Of a DNA stretch of 64,000 nucleotides, positions 29,590 through 39,676 are shown piece by piece. The notes below the pieces were generated by a model. That model saw nothing but the letters and a program-made list of their open reading frames with translations. It did no database searches and was not told where the DNA came from. Positions within the stretch are counted from its first letter, which is position 1. Every line of letters begins with the position of its first letter. The stretch comes from an uncultured Myroides sp. GTDB taxonomy: Bacteria > Bacteroidota > Bacteroidia > Flavobacteriales > Flavobacteriaceae. The stretch lies in contig CAJYTF010000034.1 in assembly GCA_913777665.1 (NCBI GenBank), positions 124,001-188,000 of the forward strand, written 5' to 3'. The position numbers and the translations under genes are program-made.

Positions 29590-31537
29590 AAAAGTACTTT
29601 TAACCCTTTTCATTAGCGTAAGCGTATGGAATGTGCAATCACAAAAGGTTGAGTTTAAAAACTACGAATTTTCATCAGCAGAATATAAAATAGATCCAAA
29701 ATTTCAAAAAGAAGAAGAAATTATTTTAGAACGCCACATTAAATCTGAATTTGTATTTGAAGATAATGCGGCGTCGGAATACCGACTTGTTCACGAAAAA
29801 AAATTAATAAATTCTGATAATGCCATTGAACGTAACAACAAAGTTTACATTCCGGCTGGTATGAACGATAATCTTATTGCCAATAAACTACGTGTTATAC
29901 TTAAAAATGGTAAAATCATTGAGTTGAAACAATCTGATATTAAAGAAGAAATTGACGAACAAAGGCAAACAAAGTATAATTATTTTGCAGTAAACGGTCT
30001 AGAAAAAGGAGCAATTATTGAAAAATTTTACATTATAAAAAAAGAGCCTGAAATTTCGGGTAGCAGCTTAAAATTACAAGGCAGCGAACCTGTTCTAAGA
30101 ACCACAGTGGAACTTATCTATCCAGAACGTTTACTATTCACGTCTGCATCGTACAACGGATTTCCTAATGCAGAAAGCAAGCTAAAAAGCTACAAAGAAA
30201 AAAATTCACTTTTTGTAGAAGCTCTCAATATTCCGTCGGTTCCAGATAACGAGCGTCAAAGTAATATTCTAAAAAACAGTCAACGCTTTAGTTATAAATT
30301 AGACGAAAATATTTCAACCAATACTAAAAATATTCACAACCATTCCGATTATGCTAAAAGCTTATACGAAGCTTATCACCGTGAACTTTCAAAAGCAGAA
30401 GAAAAAGCGTTAGATAATTTTGTAAAGAAATTCCAAAAAACATCGGATCCACTTGCTCAAATTCAAAATATCGAAAAAAACATCAAAGAAAACATACAGT
30501 ATAACCGTTATTTTTCTGCAAATGAAAATTTAGCAGACATTATTAACAACAAACAAGGAAATCTGTTTGATTTACTAAAACTATACGCCAATGCGTATAA
30601 GAAGATGAATGTTCCTTACGAAATTGTTTTTACTACAGATCGTTTTCAGAATATTTTTGATCCAAATTTTGAATCGTATCTTAATTTTAAAGAAGTACTT
30701 TTCTACTTTCCAACAGCAGATGTTTATGTAGAACCAGGAGCACCAGCCTACAGAACACCAATGTTTGATGACCAATTTGCAGGAAATCATGGCTTATTTG
30801 TAAAAACAAAAACCTTTGGTGGTATTAAAGTACCTGTTTCAGAAGTAAAAGCAATTGATTTCCCTAAAAACCAAAGTATGTCTGTTATGGATATTCATGT
30901 TGATTTTTCTAACAGCGTTACCGATCCAGCATTGGTTTCAAAAATTAAATTTAATGGTTACGAATCATTAAATTTTCAACCAGCAAAAGATTTTTCTGAT
31001 CCAACAGAATATCAAGAGATGTTAACATACATAGCAAAAAACTATACATTTGAATCAGAAATTGCATCGGTAGAAGCTAAAAATGAAGGATTAGAATTTG
31101 TAGGTAAAGAACATTTTGTGATAGATGTTAAAGCCAATGCAAAAGATTTAATTACCAAAGCCGGAAACAATTACATTTTTAAAGTGGGCGAAGTAATTGG
31201 CAAACAAATGGAAATGTACGAAGAAAAAGAACGTGTTTTTCCTATAGAAATAGACAATCCACATTCGTATGACAGAACCATAACATTAACGCTTCCGTCA
31301 GATTATAAGATTAAAAACCCAGAAGTTTTTAATATGAACCAATCATTAACTTATCAAGGAAAAGTTGTTGCCGATTTCATATCATCGTACGAGATTAAAG
31401 GCAACCAGTTAATTGTAAAAAATACCGAACATTACGAATTTGTAGAACTGCCAGCAAGCGTGTATCCGCAATATCAAAAAATTATAAATGCAGCCGCAGA
31501 TTTTAATAAACTGTCTGTGATATTAGAAAAAAAATAA
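29576..31537 (+). CDS. DUF3857 + transglutaminase-like protein lacking catalytic residues
   Basis: Aligns with the preceding ORF, but GDCKD becomes GNLFD and the His/Asp motifs are replaced. Confidence 0.8.
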   Translation: MTKIKKVLLTLFISVSVWNVQSQKVEFKNYEFSSAEYKIDPKFQKEEEIILERHIKSEFVFEDNAASEYRLVHEKKLINSDNAIERNNKVYIPAGMNDNLIANKLRVILKNGKIIELKQSDIKEEIDEQRQTKYNYFAVNGLEKGAIIEKFYIIKKEPEISGSSLKLQGSEPVLRTTVELIYPERLLFTSASYNGFPNAESKLKSYKEKNSLFVEALNIPSVPDNERQSNILKNSQRFSYKLDENISTNTKNIHNHSDYAKSLYEAYHRELSKAEEKALDNFVKKFQKTSDPLAQIQNIEKNIKENIQYNRYFSANENLADIINNKQGNLFDLLKLYANAYKKMNVPYEIVFTTDRFQNIFDPNFESYLNFKEVLFYFPTADVYVEPGAPAYRTPMFDDQFAGNHGLFVKTKTFGGIKVPVSEVKAIDFPKNQSMSVMDIHVDFSNSVTDPALVSKIKFNGYESLNFQPAKDFSDPTEYQEMLTYIAKNYTFESEIASVEAKNEGLEFVGKEHFVIDVKANAKDLITKAGNNYIFKVGEVIGKQMEMYEEKERVFPIEIDNPHSYDRTITLTLPSDYKIKNPEVFNMNQSLTYQGKVVADFISSYEIKGNQLIVKNTEHYEFVELPASVYPQYQKIINAAADFNKLSVILEKK

Positions 31538-31540
31538 CAT

Positions 31541-31571
31541 AAAAACCAACCTTTTACCGGTTGGTTTTTTT
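31541..31571. terminator. Bidirectional terminator
   Basis: aaaaccaacc ttttacc ggttggtttt. Confidence 0.85.
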
Positions 31572-32521
31572 TATGATTCAATATTAATTTTGATTGATTT
31601 TAGTAATCGCTTTTCAAAGTCGGAAATAATTTTTTCAGCCCAAAAATTTGCGTACGAATTCATTTTAGAATTCAATAAATAATCGCACGATAAAATAACT
31701 TTTGTTTTATTGGTATCAACTTCAATCAACTTATAGCTTATTTTTCCAAACTTAAAATAATCACTCTTAACCAAATGAATATCCGTAGGTTGATTTCTTA
31801 AGTGCGATTTATCTAAATGTATCTGAAAACTTACAAATTCATTTCCTATTGATTGGTCAATACTTTCATATAATTTAAAATTGTCTGTGAAATATCCTAT
31901 CCTATATGAATTTTCTCCATCGTTATACATTTTTGAGTTGATTGGTTGTGGGATACCAATGATTTGAAAGAAACCATTGCCGTATTGTTTCTCGTTTATG
32001 GTTTGAACTTCAAGCAAATTAGGAAAAATCTCTGTTCTGCTTTTGTTGATAATGATTGAATGTTCTACCTTAAATTCTTCTGATTTATTCGGGATAAGGT
32101 TTTCAACAGGATTTAATATCAATGGCAATAAAAAGATCGAATATATCTTTTTGTTACTTATTTTATCCTTCATATAAGCTCCCAATAAAATACCAACTAC
32201 TCCAGCTGCAATAAAAAATGGAATTCCTATAATCAATAAGCAGAAAAAATCTTCAAGTCCCGTTACCAATGTGGTAATTAAGAATAAACAGATTGTTATA
32301 ATTGGATACAAAACTAATTTAAGTGGCGATAAATAAAGTTTACTTGACGAAAACATAATAGGGAACAATCCTATTAAAGTTGGAATAATCCAAATAAAAG
32401 TTATACTGTAAACATTATAATATCCGTCTAGATATTCTACATCAGAAATCAGTCTGAATACGAGTCCGTAAATTATTCCCAATATAAACCCAAGGTATTG
32501 AGAAACTGTTTTTATCATCAT
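31571..32521 (-). CDS. Membrane protein with C-terminal SRPBCC/START-like domain
   Basis: Multiple N-terminal TM segments, then FKVEHSIIINKSRTEIFPNLLEV... soluble domain. Confidence 0.55.
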   Translation of the reverse strand: MMIKTVSQYLGFILGIIYGLVFRLISDVEYLDGYYNVYSITFIWIIPTLIGLFPIMFSSSKLYLSPLKLVLYPIITICLFLITTLVTGLEDFFCLLIIGIPFFIAAGVVGILLGAYMKDKISNKKIYSIFLLPLILNPVENLIPNKSEEFKVEHSIIINKSRTEIFPNLLEVQTINEKQYGNGFFQIIGIPQPINSKMYNDGENSYRIGYFTDNFKLYESIDQSIGNEFVSFQIHLDKSHLRNQPTDIHLVKSDYFKFGKISYKLIEVDTNKTKVILSCDYLLNSKMNSYANFWAEKIISDFEKRLLKSIKINIES

Positions 32522-32531
32522 TACATAAAAT

Positions 32532-33827
32532 CTACTTTCTATTCAAATTTCTACCCAATGCAAAACACGTAATTACAAATGTTAATATGGCAGGTAGCAC
32601 CCATTCTAAATTAAATCGGGCTAAAGGTAACATATTTAAAAGCTGGTCAAAAAAATCTTCTTTAGGAAACCAATTTGCTAACAATCTAATCAACGATATA
32701 ACCATGGTTACCATTAGTGTTATGAAATATGGTTTTTGGTTTTGAATGGTTCTGCCGAACAATAAAACCGAAAGTATCAATACCAAAGTTACAGGATAAA
32801 TAAAATTTAGCAAAGCAGCAGCGTATTCAATAATACCATCAACTCCGGTAATTGCTAAAAGAGTAGAGACCAATGTGATCGATATTACGCCTTCGATATA
32901 TCCTAATTTTCCTTTAGTTAATCGTTCAAAAAAGTTGGCCGAACCTGCCGTTAATGCAATTGCTGTTGTGATACACGCCAAAATCATTAAGATCGATATT
33001 AAATAAACTCCGTTAGATCCAAAATACTGTGTGGCAAGATAGATCAATAAAGAAGATCTTGTTGTGTTTGCAGTATCAACCGTAGCGTGTGCACCTAGAT
33101 AAAACAAACCACCATAAACCAAAAGCATACAAATTGCAGCTAGTATTGCCGATTTTACAACAACTTCAATCTTATCTTTTACATGCGTGTAACTCTTTCG
33201 GTTGGCTCCTGCAATCAATAAAACTGCAAATATCAATCCTGCCAAAACATCCATTGTTTGATAACCTTCCTGAAAACCGACATAAAAACGGTCTTCAATA
33301 ATTGTCGGATCAATGTTTACAGTCGATCCCATAAACAAGCCCGGTACAATTAACAAGGCAAGGAAGAAAAGTAAAATCGGAGCAAATATTTTTCCTAAAA
33401 TTCCGGTAATTCTATTTAAAGAAAACGACGCGCCCATTACAGCTCCAAAAAACAATACGCATACCCAAACCGGTTGTGCATCTGGAATAATTGGTTTAAT
33501 AGCAACTTCGTAAACCGATGCACCAGCACGTGGCAACGCAATTAACGGACCAATACATAAAACGTTTATCAATGACAAAATATAAGCCAACTTAACATTT
33601 GCGCGCGAACCTAAATCGGTAAAATAATTACCCGAAACAGCTACTGCAAAAATTGCCAAAACCGGAGCCAAAATTGCGGTTAGTGAAAAACCTGCAAATG
33701 TTGTCGTCCAATCTGTGCGGGTTTGCAAGCCTAAATAAGCAGGTAACAGTAGATTTCCTGCACCAAAAAACATAGCAAATAATGCCATTCCTAAAAAAAG
33801 AATGGTTTTACGTTTTCTTATATCCAT
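32532..33827 (-). CDS. brnQ: Branched-chain amino acid transport system II carrier protein
   Basis: FLGMALFAMFFGAGNLLLPAYLG, LPRAGASVYEV. Confidence 0.9.
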   Translation of the reverse strand: MDIRKRKTILFLGMALFAMFFGAGNLLLPAYLGLQTRTDWTTTFAGFSLTAILAPVLAIFAVAVSGNYFTDLGSRANVKLAYILSLINVLCIGPLIALPRAGASVYEVAIKPIIPDAQPVWVCVLFFGAVMGASFSLNRITGILGKIFAPILLFFLALLIVPGLFMGSTVNIDPTIIEDRFYVGFQEGYQTMDVLAGLIFAVLLIAGANRKSYTHVKDKIEVVVKSAILAAICMLLVYGGLFYLGAHATVDTANTTRSSLLIYLATQYFGSNGVYLISILMILACITTAIALTAGSANFFERLTKGKLGYIEGVISITLVSTLLAITGVDGIIEYAAALLNFIYPVTLVLILSVLLFGRTIQNQKPYFITLMVTMVISLIRLLANWFPKEDFFDQLLNMLPLARFNLEWVLPAILTFVITCFALGRNLNRK

Positions 33828-34053
33828 GAATTTTCAAATTAATTTTCAGTTTTTATCAAACATAAACATTTTTTTTAACAAAACCTTAAGTATTATATCA
33901 TAAAACATAATTTTTTAATACAAATAAAACGTTTTGTTCTTTTTAATCAATCATAGAAATTATTCCCTCTATTGTTATAATGTAACAGTAATTAAGTATA
34001 TTACTTTTTTTACACATTGTGTAAATTTTGTGTAACAAACCGCACAAAAACAG

Positions 34054-34061
34054 TACATTTG
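34054..34061 (+). promoter_or_regulatory. Promoter -7 element TACATTTG for aspS
   Basis: TAnnTTTG with TTTTG about 23 bp upstream. Confidence 0.55.
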
Positions 34062-34084
34062 CACAAACAATTTTTTTTATAAAA

Positions 34085-35839
34085 ATGTACAGAAGTCACA
34101 ATTGCGGCGAACTGCGTTTAGCCGATGTAAATAAAGAAATTACGCTTGCGGGATGGGTTCAAAAATCTCGTGATAAAGGTTTTATGATTTGGGTTGATTT
34201 ACGCGACCGTTACGGAATCACTCAGTTAATTTTTGATGAATCGCGCACTGAAGCAAATGTTATGCAGCTTGCAAAATCGTTAGGGCGTGAGTTTGTTATT
34301 CAGGTTAAAGGAACGGTGATTGAGCGTGAATCTAAAAACGCAAATATCCCAACGGGTGAAATTGAGGTTTTGGTTAAGGAATTAACGATTTTAAACCAAT
34401 CGCAATTGCCTCCATTCACTATTGAAGACGAAACCGACGGTGGTGAAGACATCCGTATGAAATACCGTTATTTGGATATCCGTCGTAATCCGGTTAAAAA
34501 CAGCTTGTTGTTCCGCCACAAAGTAACACAAGAGGTTCGTAATTATTTATCGAATTTAGATTTCTGCGAGGTTGAAACACCTTATTTAATAAAATCTACA
34601 CCAGAAGGTGCACGCGATTTTGTGGTGCCTTCACGTATGAATCCTGGTCAGTTTTACGCTTTGCCACAATCGCCACAAACATTTAAACAATTGTTGATGG
34701 TGGGGGGAATGGATAAATATTTCCAAATTGTGAAATGTTTCCGTGATGAAGATTTACGTGCCGACCGTCAGCCTGAATTTACGCAGATCGATTGCGAGAT
34801 GTCGTTCATTGAACAAGAAGATATTTTAAATGTTTTTGAAGGATTAACACGCCATTTACTAAAGAAAATCCACAACATAGAAATAGAGAAATTCCCACGT
34901 ATGACGTTTGATGAAGCGATGAAAACATACGGAAACGACAAACCGGACATTCGTTTCGGAATGAAATTCGGCGAATTGAATGCTGTGGCACAACACAAAG
35001 AATTCCTAGTTTTCAATTCAGCTGAATTAGTGGTTGGAATTGCCGTTCCGGGAGCTGCATCTTACACTCGTAAAGAAATTGATGCGTTGATTGACTGGGT
35101 GAAGCGTCCGCAGGTTGGTGCATCGGGCATGGTGTATGTAAAATGCGAAGCAAACAATCAGTACAAATCATCGGTAGATAAATTTTACGATCAGGAAGAT
35201 TTAGCGAAATGGGCAGCAGCAACCGAAGCAAAAGAAGGCGATTTAATTTTGGTTTTATCAGGTCCTGTAAACAAAACGCGCAGCCAGTTATCGGCATTGC
35301 GTATGGAATTAGGAAACCGTATGGGCTTGCGCAAACCAAACGAATTTGCGCCATTATGGGTTGTTGATTTTCCGTTGTTGGAATGGGACGAAGAATCGGA
35401 ACGTTTTCATGCAATGCACCATCCGTTTACATCGCCAAAACCAGAAGATATGCACTTGTTAGATACCGATCCGGGTAAAGTTCGTGCAAACGCTTACGAT
35501 TTGGTATTGAATGGTAACGAAATTGGCGGTGGATCGATCCGTATTCACGACAAAGACATACAGGCTTTAATGTTTAAGCATTTAGGTTTCACAACAGAAC
35601 AAGCACAAGAGCAGTTTGGCTTTTTAATGAACGCTTTCCAGTTTGGCGCGCCACCACACGGCGGTTTGGCTTTTGGATTGGATCGTTTAACAGCTATTTT
35701 AGGCGGACAAGAAACCATTCGCGATTTTATTGCGTTCCCTAAAAACAATTCGGGCAGAGATGTAATGATTGATGCACCTGCAACTATTGATAATGCGCAA
35801 CTTGATGAATTATCAATTATGCTAAATGTAAAGGCGTAA
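34085..35839 (+). CDS. aspS: Aspartate--tRNA ligase
   Basis: [11 protein letters not shown]..., [40 protein letters not shown]. Confidence 0.97.
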   Translation: MYRSHNCGELRLADVNKEITLAGWVQKSRDKGFMIWVDLRDRYGITQLIFDESRTEANVMQLAKSLGREFVIQVKGTVIERESKNANIPTGEIEVLVKELTILNQSQLPPFTIEDETDGGEDIRMKYRYLDIRRNPVKNSLLFRHKVTQEVRNYLSNLDFCEVETPYLIKSTPEGARDFVVPSRMNPGQFYALPQSPQTFKQLLMVGGMDKYFQIVKCFRDEDLRADRQPEFTQIDCEMSFIEQEDILNVFEGLTRHLLKKIHNIEIEKFPRMTFDEAMKTYGNDKPDIRFGMKFGELNAVAQHKEFLVFNSAELVVGIAVPGAASYTRKEIDALIDWVKRPQVGASGMVYVKCEANNQYKSSVDKFYDQEDLAKWAAATEAKEGDLILVLSGPVNKTRSQLSALRMELGNRMGLRKPNEFAPLWVVDFPLLEWDEESERFHAMHHPFTSPKPEDMHLLDTDPGKVRANAYDLVLNGNEIGGGSIRIHDKDIQALMFKHLGFTTEQAQEQFGFLMNAFQFGAPPHGGLAFGLDRLTAILGGQETIRDFIAFPKNNSGRDVMIDAPATIDNAQLDELSIMLNVKA

Positions 35840-35856
35840 TTTTTGATATAAAGTTA

Positions 35857-35884
35857 AAATCCCAGCCGAATGGTTGGGATTTTG
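35857..35884. terminator. Hairpin terminator after aspS
   Basis: aaaatcccagcc gaat ggttgggatttt. Confidence 0.8.
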
Positions 35885-35930
35885 CTTTTTAGTACACTAT
35901 TATAAAAGTATTTTACAACAGCAGAAGATA

Positions 35931-36584
35931 CTATTCAAAACGTTCTAATTCTTTAATCAAATTTTGTAAATAATTATTATTTGGGTATTCACTCTTAAGA
36001 ATGTCAATTATTTCATCTATATCTTCTTGTATAAAAATTTCCTTTTGATGTTTAAGATAAAGTGCCACTGTTTTTACCGTATCTGATGTACTGAAATTAT
36101 TAACATAGGGAGTTATTCTCACTAAATGTAATAAATTATTTATTTCATAGTTTGAAGGTCCGTACTCAGGGTGTCTTTTTAATTTTGAAACCAACGATTT
36201 ATGTAAAGAATCATTATTTATTTTATCTAATTTGCTTTGAAAATCCTTTACAATTTTAATCTTTTCATCTTCAAATCTTTTTTCCAATTCTTTTGATAAC
36301 CTTTGTAATTCTTCTTTTATATGCTTTTTATGATCATAAGCATAATACAAATTTACTCCTATTAAACAAGTTAATATCAATCCTATTGAACTATAAAAAA
36401 TTGTAATGATTTTATCATTAGTTGCATTTAAAGTATCCACTTTATCTAAAATACTTTTGTTTGTTGCTTCATATTGTACTTGATTCTGTTTAAGTTCTAA
36501 GATTGCCACATCATCATTGGTTTGAGAATAAATATTACCCAAAAATGATATAAAGAAAACAAGAATTAAATAAAGTGATTTCAT
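35931..36584 (-). CDS. Hypothetical secreted/membrane coiled-coil protein
   Basis: Signal peptide, one internal TM, charged coiled-coil. Confidence 0.6.
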   Translation of the reverse strand: MKSLYLILVFFISFLGNIYSQTNDDVAILELKQNQVQYEATNKSILDKVDTLNATNDKIITIFYSSIGLILTCLIGVNLYYAYDHKKHIKEELQRLSKELEKRFEDEKIKIVKDFQSKLDKINNDSLHKSLVSKLKRHPEYGPSNYEINNLLHLVRITPYVNNFSTSDTVKTVALYLKHQKEIFIQEDIDEIIDILKSEYPNNNYLQNLIKELERFE

Positions 36585-36676
36585 AGTTATAGGTTTTTAG
36601 TTAATCTTTTAATATCGTTACTTCTATTTTTACTTAGATAAGAAACTTTTTCCATCAACTGTGGTGAATTTTCTCG

Positions 36677-36763
36677 CAGAGAGAAAGGGATTCGAACCCT
36701 CGATGCAGTTACCCACATACAAACTTTCCAGGCTTGCTCCTTCAACCACTCGGACACCTCTCT
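36677..36763 (-). tRNA. tRNA-Ser (anticodon GGA)
   Basis: Acceptor AGAGAGG/TCTCTCT, GGTTCGAATCC T-loop, anticodon loop CTGGAAA, long variable arm, 87 nt. Confidence 0.92.
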
Positions 36764-36808
36764 TTTTTAGGTTGACAAATTTATAGCAAATCGATTTTGA
36801 AAAAAGTT

Positions 36809-38302
36809 TTAAGGCTTATGAAAACCTTGTTTTAATATTTTTGCAACTACATTTTTATAGAAAATATCTTCGAACTGATTTCCATACATTTTAGCAAATG
36901 CCTGTTCTTTTGTTAGGAAATCATTCTCGCGTTCTTTAATAGCATCGTGTAGCGTATTTCTCTTTTTGAACATTGTTATGGCTTGTTCTGCTGTTTCAAA
37001 CTTAGTCTTGCTTAGGTTTTCTTTAATCCAACTTTCAAAATTATCATTTGCAAACGAAGCATTTTCTTCTCGCAATAAATCAGCAAATTTTCTTTTTACC
37101 GAACTATATTCCATGTATTCGTTAGATCCATAAAAAGCTGCAGCAGCCATTTCAAACGCTAGATATTCTTTATCATCTAAAATATTCTTAACCTTTTTTG
37201 GTACCACAACTTTTTTCTCTGCGATAAAATCAACAGGTAACATATCGGCAGTTTTTAAATCGGCAAAAAATCCACTAAAATATACATCATTCGGGTTTAC
37301 TAAATGTCCACCTTTTTGAATTAGCACACATTTTTGTTGAAAATACAATTGAGATTGCTCTTTAGTTTCTTTGTTAAAAACAACAAACGGCACTTCTATT
37401 TCGGCAGTATCTTTTTGCAATTTTGAATTTAAATTACCGCCTTTTATAACCACACCTGACAAATCGGGTCTTTTACGGGTTGGTTTTTTAATGATACAAA
37501 GTTTATAACCATCGTTTTCTGGTTCTACCTTAAAATATTCTTCTACAGGAACGCCCAAACCATTAACTGCGAGTATATAATCACAATTTTCAAGATTAGC
37601 TGTAGTTAAATCGTTAAAAAAAGCAACGCTTGAATTGTTATAGGTTTCATTTCTATTAGCGACTATCTTCTTGTTAGATTTTTCGTTTTCACTAAATAAA
37701 GAATATCCAAAATAATTGCTGTTCGTGTAATTTTTAGGATCTAACGTTTGATAATTGAACTGAACCTGAAATGATTCTAAGTGAAATTTTATGGTATATC
37801 CCAGATTTTCATTATTGATAACAATCGGATTATCAGAATGGGCAGATAACTGATTGGTTTTTGTATCGAAATAAAAATATAAATCGTTTTCGTTTAAGAT
37901 TTTTGTATGCTTGGCGTTTTTGGTGTTTCCTATGAAAAAGTGTTTAAATGCCTTGAGCATTTGTTTACGAGTAAAGACATTTTTATCGATCACTAACTCT
38001 TGTAAAACAGTTTCTTCAGGCTTTAGTCGGATTTTTAAATCAGTAGTTGAACCCGGATCTGACACAAGAAAATATTCATATCCAAAAGAACTTACAACTA
38101 ACTGATTTTTATTATTTGCCGGAATATTAATTTGGAAATATCCTTTTGCATCTGTTTCAGTTGCTATAGTAGTGTTATCTAAAAAAACCGATGCTGCTTC
38201 AACAGGTTTGCCGGTATCTGCACTTACAACAACTCCTTTTACAATTTGTGCGTTTGCAAGCATGCTTAAAAAACAACATATCAATACGTAAAAATGCCTC
38301 AT
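36809..38302 (-). CDS. Carboxypeptidase-regulatory-like domain protein
   Basis: KGVVVSADTGKPVEAASVFLDNTTIATETDAKGYFQI N-terminal domain. Confidence 0.75.
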   Translation of the reverse strand: MRHFYVLICCFLSMLANAQIVKGVVVSADTGKPVEAASVFLDNTTIATETDAKGYFQINIPANNKNQLVVSSFGYEYFLVSDPGSTTDLKIRLKPEETVLQELVIDKNVFTRKQMLKAFKHFFIGNTKNAKHTKILNENDLYFYFDTKTNQLSAHSDNPIVINNENLGYTIKFHLESFQVQFNYQTLDPKNYTNSNYFGYSLFSENEKSNKKIVANRNETYNNSSVAFFNDLTTANLENCDYILAVNGLGVPVEEYFKVEPENDGYKLCIIKKPTRKRPDLSGVVIKGGNLNSKLQKDTAEIEVPFVVFNKETKEQSQLYFQQKCVLIQKGGHLVNPNDVYFSGFFADLKTADMLPVDFIAEKKVVVPKKVKNILDDKEYLAFEMAAAAFYGSNEYMEYSSVKRKFADLLREENASFANDNFESWIKENLSKTKFETAEQAITMFKKRNTLHDAIKERENDFLTKEQAFAKMYGNQFEDIFYKNVVAKILKQGFHKP

Positions 38303-38389
38303 AATTAAAAACTTAACTTCTTTAAAAACAAAAAACTACCTTAGAATATCTAAGATAGCTTTTTTAACAAAGATTAACTCAAATTGATC

Positions 38390-39646
38390 TTATTTTTTTA
38401 CAAATTTTAAAGTAGCCGACCCTTTTGCTGTTTCAACTTTTAAAACGTATACACCTGTTTTTAAGTTTGATACATTAATTGTTTGTGTATTTGCTCGCAG
38501 TACTTTTTGACCTGCAATGTTGTATGCGGTTACATTTGTAATGCTTTCGGCAGTTTGAATGTTTAATATATCTGATGTTGGGTTTGGATATACCGAAACA
38601 GAAACCATTTCTGGATTTTTCACAGAAAGTGATGCTTTAGACTTGTAGAAATGGTTTGGAATTTTACCAACTGTAAAAGTATTCAACAAACTACCTTGTA
38701 AAGAATATACATACACTTTACCATCTAAAAAATATCCGTTAGCATCGGCAACATAAATAGTATTATTAATTACATTCATACCGTAAATACCCATGTAAAC
38801 ATCAGTAACAGGTGTAGCTACTAATGGGTTGGTAGTTAATGTGTTTGTTGAAACAGTGTATTTGTAAATATCGGCACCAGCAGTAATATAGAAATCAGTT
38901 CCATCTGTATCCATATGAAAAGCTTTAATACCTGAAGGAAATGTAAAAACATTTGTAGCAGTATCTGTACTTAAATTAATTTTATGCAAGCTTGCAATTG
39001 CTGTTGGAGATCCCCACGATGTTACGCCGCATAAAACATATAAATCGTTTCCTAAAGTAACCAACTCAGAAGGAGTATCCTCTACCTGAATTTGAGTTGA
39101 TTGTTGCGTAGCAATATTATAAACCGTAACAAAATCTGCGTTTTGATGTGCGATATACAATTTCCCGTTTATTTCTTTAATTTTTTCTGTACCATTAGGA
39201 ACTGGAATGGTAGTTTCTAACGTATTTGTATTTAAATCAATGACTGCTAAATAATCATTAACATCAGTCGTACCTCCCCAACAAGTTACGTATGCTTTAT
39301 TGTTATATACAGCGGAATATCTAGGGTTTACCATCCCAGAAATTGTTGCAATATGTTCAAATGTTTTGTTGTTTACAATTTTAACCTCGTTAGATATATT
39401 AAGAACAACTACAGCAAGATCATTATACATAGTAAGACTTTGAGCTGTATCGCCCAAATCCATCCCCTGATTTGCCAAACCAAAAACATTGTTTGTCACT
39501 GTATTGTTATTTATAAAAGAAATAGATGCGTTGTCAGACCCCGCACCTCCTTCATTCAGTACAATTACTCCGTCTAAATATTCTGTTTGAGAAAAACCTA
39601 GAAAGCTGAAAAGGACAAATAGTATTAATAAAATATTATTTTTCAT
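38390..39646 (-). CDS. YncE-like beta-propeller surface protein with T9SS type A sorting domain (BtuG-like candidate)
   Basis: Propeller-like NNKTFEHIATISGMVNPRYSAVYNNKAYVTCWGG..., DLYVLCG...; C-terminal VSVYPNPTSDILNIQ...GVYVLKVETAKGSATLKFVKK. Confidence 0.8.
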   Translation of the reverse strand: MKNNILLILFVLFSFLGFSQTEYLDGVIVLNEGGAGSDNASISFINNNTVTNNVFGLANQGMDLGDTAQSLTMYNDLAVVVLNISNEVKIVNNKTFEHIATISGMVNPRYSAVYNNKAYVTCWGGTTDVNDYLAVIDLNTNTLETTIPVPNGTEKIKEINGKLYIAHQNADFVTVYNIATQQSTQIQVEDTPSELVTLGNDLYVLCGVTSWGSPTAIASLHKINLSTDTATNVFTFPSGIKAFHMDTDGTDFYITAGADIYKYTVSTNTLTTNPLVATPVTDVYMGIYGMNVINNTIYVADANGYFLDGKVYVYSLQGSLLNTFTVGKIPNHFYKSKASLSVKNPEMVSVSVYPNPTSDILNIQTAESITNVTAYNIAGQKVLRANTQTINVSNLKTGVYVLKVETAKGSATLKFVKK

Positions 39647-39676
39647 GTGTTAGTTGTATTTAGTAAGATATTATGA

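Noticed and set aside
35013-35414. 133-aa antisense ORF within aspS
   Set aside because: Overlaps the conserved catalytic region of aspS; composition and lack of motifs indicate a chance ORF
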